DNA of 64,000 nt, from assembly GCA_905221605.1 (NCBI GenBank), contig CAJNDS010001935.1, positions 636,985-700,984 of the forward strand, given 5' to 3'. The notes beneath the pieces were generated by a model. It saw nothing but the letters and a program-made list of their open reading frames with translations, did no database searches and was not told where the DNA came from. The DNA comes from Symbiodinium natans. Taxonomy: Eukaryota > Sar > Dinophyceae > Suessiales > Symbiodiniaceae. Positions 11,831-22,897 of the stretch are shown here, in pieces. Positions within the stretch are counted from its first letter, which is position 1. Every line of letters starts with the position of its first letter. The position numbers were made by a program, and so were the translations under genes.

Positions 11831-12125
11831 ATGCTACAGTATGCTGCTGATTACGGGGCCTCTGTGGCATGACTGGCAGCTGTGTAACAAGCATATCGGC
11901 AGATTGATCCGGAGCCCTGTTTCCGCAACCGTCTTGGCAAGCTTCAGCATGTGTTTCAAGCAAGGTCTTCCGTTAGTAAACCCTTCACCCTACACCCTGA
12001 GACCCAGAGTCGGCACCCTACCTGAACTAGTGCGCTCAGTTGACTCAACCCTATGGATGCGCGAGTTTTTGGAGTGGCATGCTTGCCCTCAACCCCAGAC
12101 CCTAACACAGCCCGAAGTCCTTAAG

Positions 12126-12248
12126 ATAGGGGTCGGAAGAATTACTAACAATATTCCCTTAGGGTCCCTATATAAATATACCATAACAAACCCCCCCCCC
12201 AAAAAAAAAAGACAAAAAAAACCTATTCTGATTACTAAGGCCCCTATA
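12126..12248. mobile_element. Small inverted-repeat element, family E
   Basis: ATAGGGGTCGGAAGAATTACT at the left and CTGATTACTAAGGCCCCTAT at the right match both ends of the element at 20051-20156. Internal C10 and A-rich runs have expanded. Non-coding. Confidence 0.65.
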
Positions 12249-12390
12249 GTACACGCCTGACACAACACACCTTCGGTGCCTTCCATGGCGGCCGTGCTGC
12301 CATCGGTGGCCCTGCAGGTGCAGGCGGAGGCACCCCATCAGATCCCCGACTCTTCAAGCCCAAATGGGGGGCGTTTCCCCAAAAGAGGGG

Positions 12391-12470
12391 TACCCCCGAA
12401 TATACCCCCAAACACTATAATCCTTATGAAAGGAACCCCCAAAAGGGTACCCCTATTTTCGGAAACCCCC
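12391..12470. mobile_element. Small element, family D
   Basis: CACTATAATCCTTATGAAAGG, AACCCCCAAAAGGGTACCCC and TATTTTCGGAAACCCCC follow one another. The same blocks occur at 54741-54800 and 62724-62772, and reverse-complemented at 2528-2600. Confidence 0.55.
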
Positions 12471-12792
12471 CAAGATGCGCCCTAAACCCTAACCCCTTCC
12501 TCAAAAGTGCCGACTTCCAATGCGCAAGGTACCGGCGCTCACTCGTCGGCGTGCCCCCGGGCCGGGTACGGATGGACATTTGGCCTCCAAGAAGGAAGGG
12601 GGCCCCAGCTTCAGAAGTTTTCAGGTTTAGGGTCTAGTGTTTCGGGTCTTGCGAGACGAAACTCCTTTCGAGGGTCAGGGCTTCTTTCTTGGGGTCCCAC
12701 AACACCCTGAACCCAACAGTCTCAAAGCTCTACAAGGGGCTTGCTGTTTTGGGGTTACAGGGATTCGTGATTTACATGAGGTTTAGGCTTAA

Positions 12793-12873
12793 ACCCTAAA
12801 CCCTAAACCCTACACCCTACACCCTACACCCTACACCCTACACCCTACACCCTAAACCCTAAACCCTAAACCA
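12793..12873. repeat. CCCTAAA array with a CCCTACA block
   Basis: CCCTAAA units flank six consecutive CCCTACA units, so the variant is locally homogenised. Confidence 0.95.
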
Positions 12874-13278
12874 TCAACCACGGGAGGCGGTGCTGCTGCC
12901 CAGCGCTGCGGCCGGCTGTAGTCTGGGTCTCAGGTTTTTTGTTTGTCGGCCTCTGAGGGCTCCCAGGAGGGCTTGGGCTCAGGGGAGTTTAGGGTGGTGT
13001 AGGGTTTAGGGGTTTAGGGTGTAGGGTTTCGGGATTTTAGGGATGGGTTTAGGACTTTAGGATTTTCGGGGTTAAGGGCTTTGGGTTCAAGGAGTGTCGG
13101 GTAGGGAGTTCAGGTTAGTTTAGGCTTCTGAGAAGTACGTTCCTTGTTGTTTCGCGGGTAGCAAAGCGAACCCGAGGGCTTGGGTCATTTGGGGCACTAC
13201 AGTAAAAACGTTGTATAAGAAAACGGTGTGCCGGCACTAGGGTACCCTAAGTTTCTAAATTTCCATTCTCCTATGTAG

Positions 13279-13363
13279 CCAGGGGGATTTGAACTAGGGT
13301 AGTCTTGGTTTCTTAATTCGTTTCTTAAGGGAGTACGCTATACCACTAGACCAAACCCATGTT
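13279..13363 (-). other. tRNA-derived sequence (A- and B-box-like)
   Basis: The reverse complement has TGGTCTAGTGGTATAG, a good A box, and AGTTCAAATCCCC, a good B box, about 50 nt apart, but no clean anticodon stem or acceptor stem could be folded. It is a degraded tRNA or tRNA-derived internal promoter, not a functional tRNA gene. Confidence 0.45.
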
Positions 13364-13420
13364 CCAGGTACAGTGGGGGGGGTTCTGGGCTTCAGAAGCT
13401 GCTCCGCGGGATCCGCGTTT

Positions 13421-13935
13421 TTGGGGCAGGGTCAGGCCAGAGGCGCGGGGGAGTCACGTTTTAGAGCTTTTCAGGGCTGAAAACCTCTAGAATGTGACTC
13501 CCGCGCGTGTTGGGGCAGGGTCAGGCCAGAGGCGCGGGGGAGTCACGTTTTAGAGCTTTTCAGGGCTGAAAACCTCTAGAATGTGACTCCCGCGCGTTTT
13601 GGGGCAGGGTCAGGCCAGAGGCGCGGGGGAGTCACGTTTTAGAGCTTTTCAGGGCTGAAAACCTCTAGAATGTGACTCCCGCGCGTTTTGGGGCAGGGTC
13701 AGGCCAGAGGCGCGGGGGAGTCACGTTTTAGAGCTTTTCAGGGCTGAAAACCTCTAGAATGTGACTCCCGCGCGTTTTGGGGCAGGGTCAAGCCAGAGGC
13801 GCGGGGGAGTCACGCTTTAGAGCTTTTCAGGGCTGAGAACCTCTAGAATGTGACTCCCGCGCGTTTTTGGGGTAGGGCCAGCGTTTTAGAGCTCTAGAAT
13901 GTGACTTCTGGCCAGAGGCGCAGGGGAGTCACGAC
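13421..13935. repeat. Five 89-bp tandem repeats plus a broken sixth
   Basis: TTGGGGCAGGGTCA starts at 13421, 13510, 13599, 13688 and 13777, an exact 89-bp period. The first four units are nearly identical and the fifth has a few changes. Each unit is itself a dyad: GGGAGTCAC..TTTTAGAG pairs with CTCTAGAA..GTGACTCCC, with inner arms TTTTCAG/CTGAAAA. The sixth copy (13866-13935) is rearranged. Confidence 0.95.
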
Positions 13936-14128
13936 TTGCAGCATTGGACTGGGCCCCAATATTACCGAATTGGAGAGCTTTGTAGACACTATTTTAAGAA
14001 AGTAGCGCCCCCAACACTAGGGTACCCTAGGTTTCTTAGCGAAAAGGCAACCGCAAATCGCCCAAAATCCCTGGATCTAGGGTCTTAGTTTCTTATACAA
14101 TGGTTTCGTATACAGTGGTTTTACTGTA

Positions 14129-14945
14129 GGCCACCTCTTTGTGACGCAGGGCTTTGTGAAGCATCACTGAGGACCCCCCCGGGCCCCTGATAGCTTCGTC
14201 TTGTGGCCTCGAGGCCTTTCGCTGTTAGCGCGAAGGCGCTCGGGCAGGCAGGGCCCATGGCTGTCATGCGACAAGTGACGCGTGCAGAGCTTTGTGTCGA
14301 AATGATTGGTCAGCAGTAGAAGTCTCCAAACTCCGTCACCAGCAACAGGAGCTTCTCAACTAGGGCTACTCCTACGTGCCTGAGCACTTGAGGTGCTCAC
14401 GTGCATCCGTGTTGCTTGCCCAGCGGCGGCAGCTAGCAGGGGATGAGGCTGGCCTGGTACTCACTGGGAAGCTGTGGCTCCAATTTTTGGATTGACCTCT
14501 GAATGGTTTTGGAGTTCCGCCAAGGAGTCGGAGTTGTTCACTTGCACGATGCCTTGCCTGGGTTCTTTAGTGGGTTGGGATGTTCATGAAGAAAGGTGCT
14601 TTCGTCAAGAAGTTGCTAGCCTTGGTTCTTGTGAGCTAGCAATGGGGAGCAGACAGCTATTCATCAGCACGCCAATCTGAGAAAGTAGGTACATCGACCC
14701 CCGACACCTTGCACCTCTAACACCGGAACCCTGACCCCCATGGCGAGTATAGGGCTCGGGGAGGCAGCCGAGGAAGATCAAGGAACATTGGGTTGCAGTA
14801 CCTCCCGTAGATTCCCCCCTTCCCTCAAGCACGCAGCCTAAATCCTCCTAAACCACAAGCCGTCCCTAAGTCACGAATCTTTCATACCCTTAAGCCACTA
14901 AACCCCTTGAACCCGCTACGCTCCCAACACCCTAAAACCCACCAG
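14129..14945. other. No gene recognised
   Basis: Unique sequence. A short frame at 14267 (MAVMRQVTRAELCVEM..) and a 68-codon frame at 14474 are the only open stretches, and neither has convincing exon borders. Confidence 0.4.
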
Positions 14946-17900
14946 CGCCTCTAACAAGAAGGCAGATGGCGCATATTTCAAGCCCCTGGTCGATGGCGAC
15001 GTGCTGACCGCTTCGAATCCGCAGCGTCTGGTGGTCGCCGTTATGGTAGCGCCTGGGTTACGGTTCAGAGTACAGGGTTTAGGGCCGAGGGCTTGCAAGA
15101 CGCAAGGATTGGAGTCCTAAACCCCTAAACAACCCTTTTTAGTCCCGAGTTCAGATCCCTACAACTTCTCCTTCCTCCCCTCCCCTGCCCCCTAACCAGA
15201 GAGGCTCTGCTATTCAAAACCCTGTACTGTAGGCTCTACAAGCCCCCTGCAGGCCCGATAACCCCAAAGCCGCCCCAAAAACCCAGCCTCTGAACCCTAA
15301 AAACCCTAAAAACCCTTAAAACCCCAAAGCCCCCAAAAAACCCTAAGAACCCTAAGCACCCCAAAAACCCCAAGAACCCTAAAAGGAGCCATCGGAAAGC
15401 CCCCATAGGCCCTGTTCCGAGGTGCTGCTGCTCCTCGGTCTGCTGCGCGTGTGGGCGCTCCTGGGTTCTCTGAGCTGGCAGGCCTGGGCTTTTTGTCGGG
15501 TTCTTGGTTTAGGGTTTAGGGTTTAGGGTTTCGGGTTTAGGGTTTAGGGATGCTTAGGGTTTAGGGCTTAGGGCTCCGGGCTTAGGGTTCAGTGTTTAGG
15601 GTGTTTAGGGCTTTGGGCGCAGGATTTTGTCGGATTCCGTGGGCTTGTTGAAGCTTCGGCTTTCCGCTGGGCTTGCTGAGGGGGCTTAGGGGCCTCGGGG
15701 GCCCTGAGCACTTTTGGCTGTCCAGGGTTTAGGGCTCGGGATGAACCCCGCAAACACCCAAAACCCCAAACCCCAAACCCCTACAAACCCCTAACCCTAA
15801 ACCCTATATAAACCCTAAACCCGAAACCCTACACCCAAAACCCTACAAGCCCCCCCCGCAAGCCCCTCGCAGACCTCCGTCTGCTGCCTCTTGGCCGTCG
15901 TGCTGGGCGTGGAGTTCGCCGACTTCGGCACGGGCGTCTACCACTTCTCGGCTCCTGAGACTTTTGGGGCTCTCTTGGGGCTGGTTAAGGGCCTTGTTTT
16001 GGGGTTTTTTAAAGGGCATTTCGGGCTTCTTGAGGGCTTTTCGGGCTTTTAGGGTTTTTCGGGTTTGTTTTGGGCGTTTAGGGTTTTTTAGGGTTCCCGG
16101 CGCTCGCGGTTCAAAGTTCAGGAGATGTGAGTTCAGGGTGCGAGAGGGATTGAGGGTGGATTGTTTCGGGGTTGGAGTTATCAGTTGAAGTTGAGAGGTC
16201 CAACTTGCCACCGAGGTTGACAACTACGGATCTGCGCAGACACCCATTGTCGGATCGCAGATAGAGGCCTTCCAAGGCCGGATCGGTTGTCTGTCTTAAA
16301 ACCCAAGACTTCAAGGGTTTCGGTTAAGGGGTTGAGCGCCTACGGCCGAGGGTTGACGCAGTGTCAGCGCAATCAGCTGTGGATTTGCATGGGCGTTGAG
16401 ATGAGCTGTCCTGTGGCCTCTTGCTCGGAAATTCTTGGCAGGCATTTGCGCCAAGCAGTTTAGACCGGGTAGGACTGGGGCTTCCAGTGCGTCAAAAGAT
16501 GAACCGGCTAGGCATTGCGATGTTATTGATTTTCCCTTATTGGGTGCAAGAGGATTATTTTCAGAGGTTTTGCAGGGCCGACCTAGTCAAGCTCCCAGGC
16601 CACCATGAGGAGCCGTGGACCATCACCTACAGAGACTTCTGCGCGGCGCCCAGAACATCGTCAGCGTTCTCCTCAAAATTAAGGCAAGCACCCTGAAGAA
16701 ATTCGTGTGATCCTAGCTGTAGACACGCTCCCCTATATGATGTCCACAGCTCCATTTGTTTGTATTGTAGTCACGCTCCCCTATACGATGTCCACAGCTC
16801 CATTTGTTTGTGCTTTGGTTCTGAAATTGTTATTCTGGGTTCCATGCGGGTTGCAAAGAAATGCTTTCGTAGGGTTCTGGTGGCACTCGGCCTGTTTTGA
16901 GCTGATCGGTGTCGAGTTCGCTCCACTCGGCACTGATTATGTATCTATGCATAGTATTAAGATTCTTTCTAAACCGGTTGCACCTCCTCGCATGATGTCA
17001 TCGGTCCGTGTGCGATGGGAGCATGTCCAAACCATTGCGAGCAGCTTTGCTTCGTTTCGCTGTGCACGAGCTCGATGTCAGAAAAAACTCCGGCTGGTCG
17101 AGGCCTTCAGAACCAGGCTTCCCAAGCCTCGAGGCCTGAACCCAAACCAGCTGCGAATTCGGCCTTTGGGGGTCCCTTCTTGGGGACGGCAGGGGAAGCC
17201 CAAAATCCTAACCTCCAAGACCCAGTCTCTTCGAAGCCTCTCGCCACATGAGCCAGGTAACAACTGCTTCCCGACCTGCTTCTGGGCTAAAGTCGGCAAC
17301 AACTTTAGGGGTCTTGAATTGCTTTGCCCTCCTTTCCTTAAACCCCTAAAGTCATCCCTTCGGTTGCTTGGCTTAGCTGGTTCCACCCTGAAAAGTTGTG
17401 CTGTATACTATGAGCTCACATCCTCAACCCTGACCCCCCTGAACTCCAAGCCCCAAACCTTACACCCCGGCGGATGCCAGACGCACCACCCCAAATGACA
17501 CCCACACTCACGGTTTAGGGTGTAGGGCTTCAGCTCACACATCATTTAAACCAACCCAGCCTCCTCCCCCTTCCAAAAATATCCTTGAAAACATGTGCGA
17601 TGAGGCCTGGCAACAATGCCCTTCTTGATCGCCTTCGAGGTATTCTGCAGCCAGCCGTATGTTCTGCTCTGGGCACCCTGCCTTGCTGTTCTCTTTTGCC
17701 TTTGGTGATTTTTGTTGGGGTTTAGGGTTTAGGGTTTGGGGTTTGGGGTTTAGGGTTTAGGGTTTCAGGGTTTCAGGGTTCAGAGCCGATCCCTAAGCCC
17801 TGAGATTTGCAACCTCAGCAGCCAAGGCTCTCATCGCCTGCGCAGGCATCGGCTTCTGCCAGGAGCCGAGGCCTCAGAAGCAGGGTCATCAGCAGGGTTT

Positions 17901-19377
17901 CGGTTCAGGAGCCCTCAGCCCTAAGCCCTAAGCCCCAAACCCCAAACCCTAAAGCCTAAACCCTAAACCCTAAACCCTAAACCCTAAACCCTAAACCCTA
18001 AACCCTAAACCCTAAACCCTAAACCCTAAACTTACCTCGTCAAGTGTTCAGGGTTGCTGGTTTGGGCTCGGGGCTTCGATGCAAGGAAGTCAGGCGGTGA
18101 GTCAGCCCTCGCCCACTGGAAGCGGTCTAATGGGCTTTAGGGCTTGAGGGTAGGGTTGGCTAACCATAAACCCTAAACCCTAAACCCTAAACCCTAAACC
18201 CTCAACCCTCAACCTTCAACCCTAGGCCAGGGAAGCCACAGCTGCATCATGGGCCCTTTTCATTCACCCGCCCCCACGAAGGTTTCACAAGTGGAGCCAC
18301 ACGCTGCGCTCCCAATGCCACCCAGTGGTGAACTGGCTACAGGACGACCCTTGGCCAGCTTTGACTTTCCTACGCGTTGGACAGTCTCGAAATGTCTCGA
18401 ACTTCATGCGGTTCTCTTTTTTTCTCAGGTTCCGTGTTGGGGTGTCTTGTTGAAAGGACACGCGCACAGTGTGCTTCGAGGTTTTCAGGGTCGGGCTCAA
18501 TTTGGTTAAAAGGGTCGTGTGTTTGTAATTTAAAGCCACTCGGCCCCCAGGCTCTGGATTTCCAAGAATCGCTTTCTGTAACAAGCCAAAGTGCTCTATG
18601 TTAGGGTCCGTTTTTGGGTCGCCTATATAGTACGACACCCTTAAAAATAAGGACCCCCCTTTTTTGCGAACCACGCAAGTGAACAAAGCTTGTTCCAATT
18701 AGTCCAGCGCGCCTGGAGCCTTGCAAACCTTCAATTCAGTGACCGTGATCCCTTTTACGGCCTTCTCGGGGGGGGAAGGGCAACACATCAAATAAGCGGA
18801 CGCAGCAGGCATGATTTTTTCGGCTCTGTTGGCCTTGAGGGCCTTCGGTTTCCAGGTTTGCCTCTGGGTTTCGACGGGTTGGGGGGGACCCCAAAGAATC
18901 CTAAGCCTAAACTCCTAAACCCCAAGTCCTCAAAGTCCTTGATAAGGGTCCTGACCTTCGGGATAGCTTTCAGAAGTCCCGTGTTGAGGTTGGTATCCTG
19001 GTGCACCGGAAAGTGCACCTACGCCACCACAAGCCCCCGTACGAGACCAACTACTGCATCGTGACGGGTCACATGAACCCCCTCCTGGACAGGACCGAGC
19101 GGCTTTGGGGTTTTAGGGTGCCAAGGGTAACCTTCAACGTGCTGAGGCCGTTCCTCTCCTCAGCTCCCCTAAACCCTAAACCCTAAACCCCCCTAAACCC
19201 TAAACCCTAAACCCTAAACCCTAAACCCTAAACCCTAAACCCTAAACCCTAAACCCTAAACCCTAAACCCTAAACCCTAAACCCTAAACCCTAAACCCTA
19301 AACCCTAAACCCTAAACCCTAAACCCTAAACCCTACAGGCTTCGACTACGCAGGTGATCGTGATCCATGGCCTGGCT
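14946..19377 (+). CDS. FAD4/TMEM189 (Kua)-type lipid desaturase, multi-exon
   Basis: Exons: 14946-15045, 15422-15481, 15873-15950, 16216-16276, 16599-16642, 17605-17704, 17819-17845, 18282-18342, 18989-19109, 19337-19377 (TGA). The order matches the lipid desaturase domain of plant FAD4 and animal plasmanylethanolamine desaturase: two hydrophobic segments, FADFGTGVYHFS, VDNYGSAQTPIVGSQIEAFQ, GHHEEPWTITYRDF, another hydrophobic pair, FHKWSHT..WLQ, then HRKVHLRHH with PPYETNYCIVTGHMN. The His-rich boxes would bind the di-iron centre. It is an integral membrane enzyme, and whether it makes a trans-3 plastid fatty acid or a vinyl ether cannot be told from sequence. Phase is consistent at most junctions; a small exon (possibly NNCFPTCF near 17258) is probably missing between 16642 and 17605, and the 17819 exon boundary is uncertain. 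Donors are GT, GC or GA. Confidence 0.85.
16724..16818. repeat. ~42-bp tandem duplication
   Basis: CACGCTCCCCTATATGATGTCC..ATTTGTTTGT and its copy with CTATACGATG follow directly, in the long intron of the desaturase. This accounts for the duplicated peptide in the 263-codon frame here, which is otherwise unsupported. Confidence 0.85.
17940..18032. repeat. CCCTAAA telomere-like array
   Basis: About 12 perfect units in an intron of the desaturase. A further six to seven lie at 18168-18222, and TTTAGGG units at 17719-17770 face them in the preceding intron. Confidence 0.95.
19164..19335. repeat. CCCTAAA telomere-like array, longest in the window
   Basis: About 24 units with one CCCCCCTAAA interruption. 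It fills most of the last intron of the desaturase and ends at the CTACAG acceptor, so the array runs up to the exon. Confidence 0.95.
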
Positions 19378-19645
19378 GAAACGCACACCGCACACAGGTG
19401 CCATGAATCTTCCTCCTTCAAAACTGGATCCGAAGCCCTGAACCCCTTAGCCTTAAACGCTTTGAACCCTAATCCGAAATCCTGAACCCTAAACCCTAAA
19501 CCCTAAATCCGAAATCCGAAATCCTGAACCCTAAGCCCTAAACCTTCATTCCTGAGCCCCCACAACCCGAAGCCCCCCGGATACGGGATTCCTCGCAGGA
19601 CCGGCTTCTTCACGGGTCTGGGAGCCGGCTGCTCAGGGCTTCGTG

Positions 19646-19769
19646 CTTGGAGGTTCATGGGTAGTTATAAGTAGGGGTTATAAGTACCCTTAAAAATAGG
19701 GTTATAAGATGTTTTTTGTATAGCTACCGTACTTATAGCCCTACTTATAACTGCCCATGAACCTCCAAG
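19646..19769. mobile_element. Small inverted-repeat element, family A (intact)
   Basis: CTTGGAGGTTCATGGGTAGT..ATAAGTAGGG and CCCTACTTATAACTGCCCATGAACCTCCAAG are near-perfect inverted repeats of about 31 nt around a 60-nt AT-rich centre. Non-coding. Confidence 0.9.
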
Positions 19770-20050
19770 TAGGTCTGTTTTGGGATGGACTTGGGGTTGT
19801 GTGATCGCTCAGTACATGACTCTTTTCGTATGTGTTGTGGAGTTGTCGGGCTTTTTCCCAAAAGGATGAAGTTTTGGGGTCCTCTTCTCAGAAGAGAAGA
19901 GGAACGCACCTGGGATAGGTGGAGTGGTGCTTCGAATGGTTGTAATGACGTGCATCCGCTCGAGGGCTTGGGGGTTGTGATGGGGCATGTGCCAGCATGT
20001 ACAGGCAGTGTCCGGAATCTGGTGCGTGTTTCAGGGGGCCCAACTTGTCT

Positions 20051-20156
20051 AATATAGGGGTCGGAAAAAATACTCATAGCATTGCCTGAAAGTCCCTTTT
20101 CAATTCTACTAGAATAGCCCCCAAAACCCTGTTCTAATTCTTGAGACCCCTATATT
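20051..20156. mobile_element. Small inverted-repeat element, family E
   Basis: AATATAGGGGTC and GACCCCTATATT are a perfect 12-bp inverted repeat bounding 106 bp. The inner sequence matches the element at 12126-12248. Confidence 0.8.
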
Positions 20157-20278
20157 TCTCGGTGGGTGGCCGCAAGGGCATTCGAGGGGCTGGCCTCGAA
20201 CCCTTGAAGCGCCAACATCGAAACTCTTTTTTTGCCATCTCGAGAACCCAAACCCGAGACCTCCTCGAAGCCCTCATC

Positions 20279-20436
20279 CCCTAAACCCTAAACCCTAAAC
20301 CCTAAACCCTAAACCCTAAACCCTAAACCCTAAACCCTAAACCCTAAACCCTAAACCCTAAACCCGAAACCCTAAACCCTAAACCCTAAACCCTAAACCC
20401 TAAACCCTAAACCCCAAACCCTAAACCCTAAACCCT
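20279..20436. repeat. CCCTAAA telomere-like array
   Basis: About 22 units with single CCCGAAA, CCCCAAA and CCCTCAA variants, between the desaturase and the next gene. Confidence 0.95.
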
Positions 20437-20678
20437 CAACCCGGGTGATCGGATGCACGGTTTCAGAATCGCCCCGCCGCCGAGGCGATCATCGCAAGTT
20501 GGACCGGCGCACCTTGACTGCCATAAAGCCTCGACCCCCCAAACCCCTTGAGGGTTTAGGGTTTAGGGTTGAAGTTTTTTGTGGCACAGAGGCAGAGGAC
20601 CTCATCTTACAGTCCTAAAGCCCAAAAGCCCCCAAGCCTTAAAGTTCCCTAAACCCTCGGCCCTGAGCCCCCAAAAAG

Positions 20679-21574
20679 GCCGCGCACTTTTCAAGTTCGA
20701 CAAGTCGTCCCGCGGCCTGGACTGGGCTCAGGTTCGGCCGCGCTGCGAGACGGGGGAGCGCTTCGACTACTTGCTCAAGCGCCGGTCGAAGTGAGTGCTT
20801 TCGGGGGCTTTTTTGGGGGCGACGGGAGACCCAGAGAGCCCCGTCTCCCTTAGGCCTTAGTAAAGCACATAGACCCTGAGAGGATGCAGGAATACTCCTG
20901 AACTCAGGGGCTTCCGGCTCTCTGGGGGTACTCTGAGCCCCTGAGCCTTGATCCCATGACCCCAAAAACGCATCCCCTCAGCGGAGGGCTGCGACCTCGG
21001 CTTGAGAAGGGTGCTGGTGGTCGAAGCATCACCTTGGGTGCTGCTCGAGGTTTTCGGGTCGACGCGGCGCGGCCCATTTTCCAGCCGAAGCGTGAAGCGC
21101 GGACGCTGCCCCCAGAAAAAGATGGCACGCGGAGCATCGGTGAGCTTGATGTTCTCGAAGCCCTAAGGAATCAGCCCAGTGGTGCTGTTTTGGTTGCTTT
21201 TGCTGTGGTTCTTGCTGGGTGGGCTCGGCGCTTTGAATCCTCGGCTCTGATGCTCAAGTGCTTTGAGGTTTGGCTGGGGCGGACTGAGGGTCCAGGCGAC
21301 CTGAACCTTTAACCCCTCAAAGCCCCCAAATCCAACCCTAAACCCTAAACCCCAAACCCCAAACCCTAACCCCAAACCCCAAACCCCAAACCCCAAACCC
21401 CAAACCCTAAACCCTAAACCCTAAACCCTAAACCCTAAACCCTAAATTCCCACCCGGCCTGCTTAGGCCGTACCCACCCTTTTCTAGGGTGCCTGGACCC
21501 AGAAGATACCCGGCGGTGATGGACACCTTTACTGGATGGACAATGGGTGGAGCCATGAGAGAATGGTCGAATAG
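20679..21574 (+). CDS. Unrecognised multi-exon gene (3' part)
   Basis: Exon 20679-20790 (AG acceptor, AA|GTGAGT donor; ..LFKFDKSSRGLDWAQVRPR..) joins in phase to 20982-21139 (..GRSITLGAARGF.. ..KDGTRSI, ATCG|GTGAGC). A last open frame, 21488-21574 (GAWTQKIPGGDG.., ending TAG), follows an AG acceptor but is not in phase with the preceding donor. Either an exon is missing or the second exon continues unspliced to TAA at 21310-21312, which would add a hydrophobic segment (GAVLVAFAVVLAGWA). Basic and Gly-rich composition; no family recognised. Confidence 0.5.
21337..21446. repeat. CCCYAAA array
   Basis: CCCTAAA and CCCCAAA units, the latter clustered in the middle. Confidence 0.9.
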
Positions 21575-21749
21575 AAAGCCCCTAAAGCTCGCCTTGCCAC
21601 TGGACCCACACAGGATCTGATTCCACCACCCTGGAGCCCCTGGGCCCCCCCCCTGGAGGCCCGCTGGACCCTGACCCGAAATCCTGAAATCTCGGGTCTG
21701 CCATGGGGGGGTACCCCTTCCCGAGCCAAAAGCCCTCGACTTTTTGTTC

Positions 21750-21840
21750 TGGCCCCCCCCCACCCCCCCGCCCCCCGCCCCGCCCCCCCCCTCCCCTGCC
21801 CCCCGCCCCCACCGCTCCCGCACCCGCCCCCCACCGCCGC
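21750..21840. repeat. C-rich tract (G-quadruplex potential on minus strand)
   Basis: More than ten runs of three or more C separated by one or two bases. The poly-Pro and poly-Gly frames across it are composition artefacts. Confidence 0.8.
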
Positions 21841-22897
21841 TCCTTGTGCCTTGGGCTCTCCCTCCTGCGTTCTCCGTTTTATTGTGGGAAAGCAATGGTG
21901 GGAATTGAGGGCGACAGCCCTAAACCCTAAAAGGCAGTGGTTTGGGTGGTGGCCTGTGAAAGCTCACAGCGGGTGGGTTCTTTCAATGAAATTGTTGGAT
22001 TACATTGAAAACAGATGCCTTCGCGTGACATGCCGCCTCCCCACACCCCTGGGTGTGTAGGGGCGCCATTTACACATGGTACTTACTGCCGCTGCGCGGC
22101 GAGACGCCCTAAACCCTAAACCCTCAACCCTAAACCCTAAACCCTAAACCCTAAACCCTAAACCCTAAACCCTAAACCCCCAGAACGTGCCGCCGCACTT
22201 CGGCTCCGCAGACCTCGCTGGGATGTGGGCAGCTGCGCGCTGATATCCTCCTCTCAGATTGGCTTGTGGCACAGGCGCCTTGGGCTTTTAGAGGTTTAGG
22301 GTTTTGGGCATGTGCCGCGCGGTTGCACGGGCGAGGGAAGGGGCCAGGGTTTGGGGGTGTTGTTTTTTGTTTATTTTTTGGGTTGCGGTGCAGCTTGAAT
22401 TGGGGGGCTTCGGGTTTTGGGTTCAGGATGCCAGGAGTTGCTGAAACAAACTTGCCGCCCCCAAGCCCTGGAGTCTGGCAACAGAAGCCTGAACCAACCA
22501 CAGTTCGTCATAAGACCCTGGCTAAAGCTCTGACAAACAGAAACAGATAGATGTCGAAGCCGAAAGACTCAGGTCCTACCATCCTCGAACCTCCAAACCC
22601 TGAACCCGAAGCCCTAAACCCCCTAAACGCCCCAAAGCCCTGAAGAGGCGCCATGGCCATGTCACTGAAGAACAGCCCGGACTTCAACCGACCGGTGACT
22701 CTGCCACTGGGCCCTGCTTTGCCAGGGTTTAGGGTTTAGGGTTTAGGGTTTAGGGTTTAGGGTTTCGGGTTTAGGGTTTAGGGTTTAGGGTTTCGGGTTT
22801 TGGATTTAGGGTGGCATTCCTAGGACCGTTGGGGGTTTAGGGGGGTGTAGAGTGTGGGTTTAGAGCGTGAATTTGGGGTCCAAAGGGCCGGGGGCTG

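Larger units (their letters stand above)
13200..14126. mobile_element. Non-autonomous DNA transposon with TA target site
   Basis: The left terminus CAGTAAAAACGTTGTATA and the reverse complement of the right terminus, CAGTAAAACCACTGTATA, are imperfect terminal inverted repeats; AGAAA follows in both. The element is flanked by TA on both sides (13198-13199, 14127-14128). A second pair, ACTAGGGTACCCTA, lies further in (about 13237 and 14020). TIRs starting CAGT with TA duplication are typical of the Tc1/mariner/pogo group. No transposase is present, so it would need one in trans. The interior is a hairpin minisatellite and a tRNA-like stretch. Confidence 0.8.

Noticed and set aside
13421-13865. 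CRISPR-like array
   Set aside because: Units are 89 bp and contiguous without unique spacers, inside a TIR transposon of a eukaryotic genome.
16707-17498. 263-codon + ORF as a gene
   Set aside because: It begins in a tandem duplication, ends in degenerate repeats, has no family resemblance and lies within an intron of the desaturase.
19164-19335. True telomere
   Set aside because: Arrays are short, internal, in both orientations and lie within gene introns.
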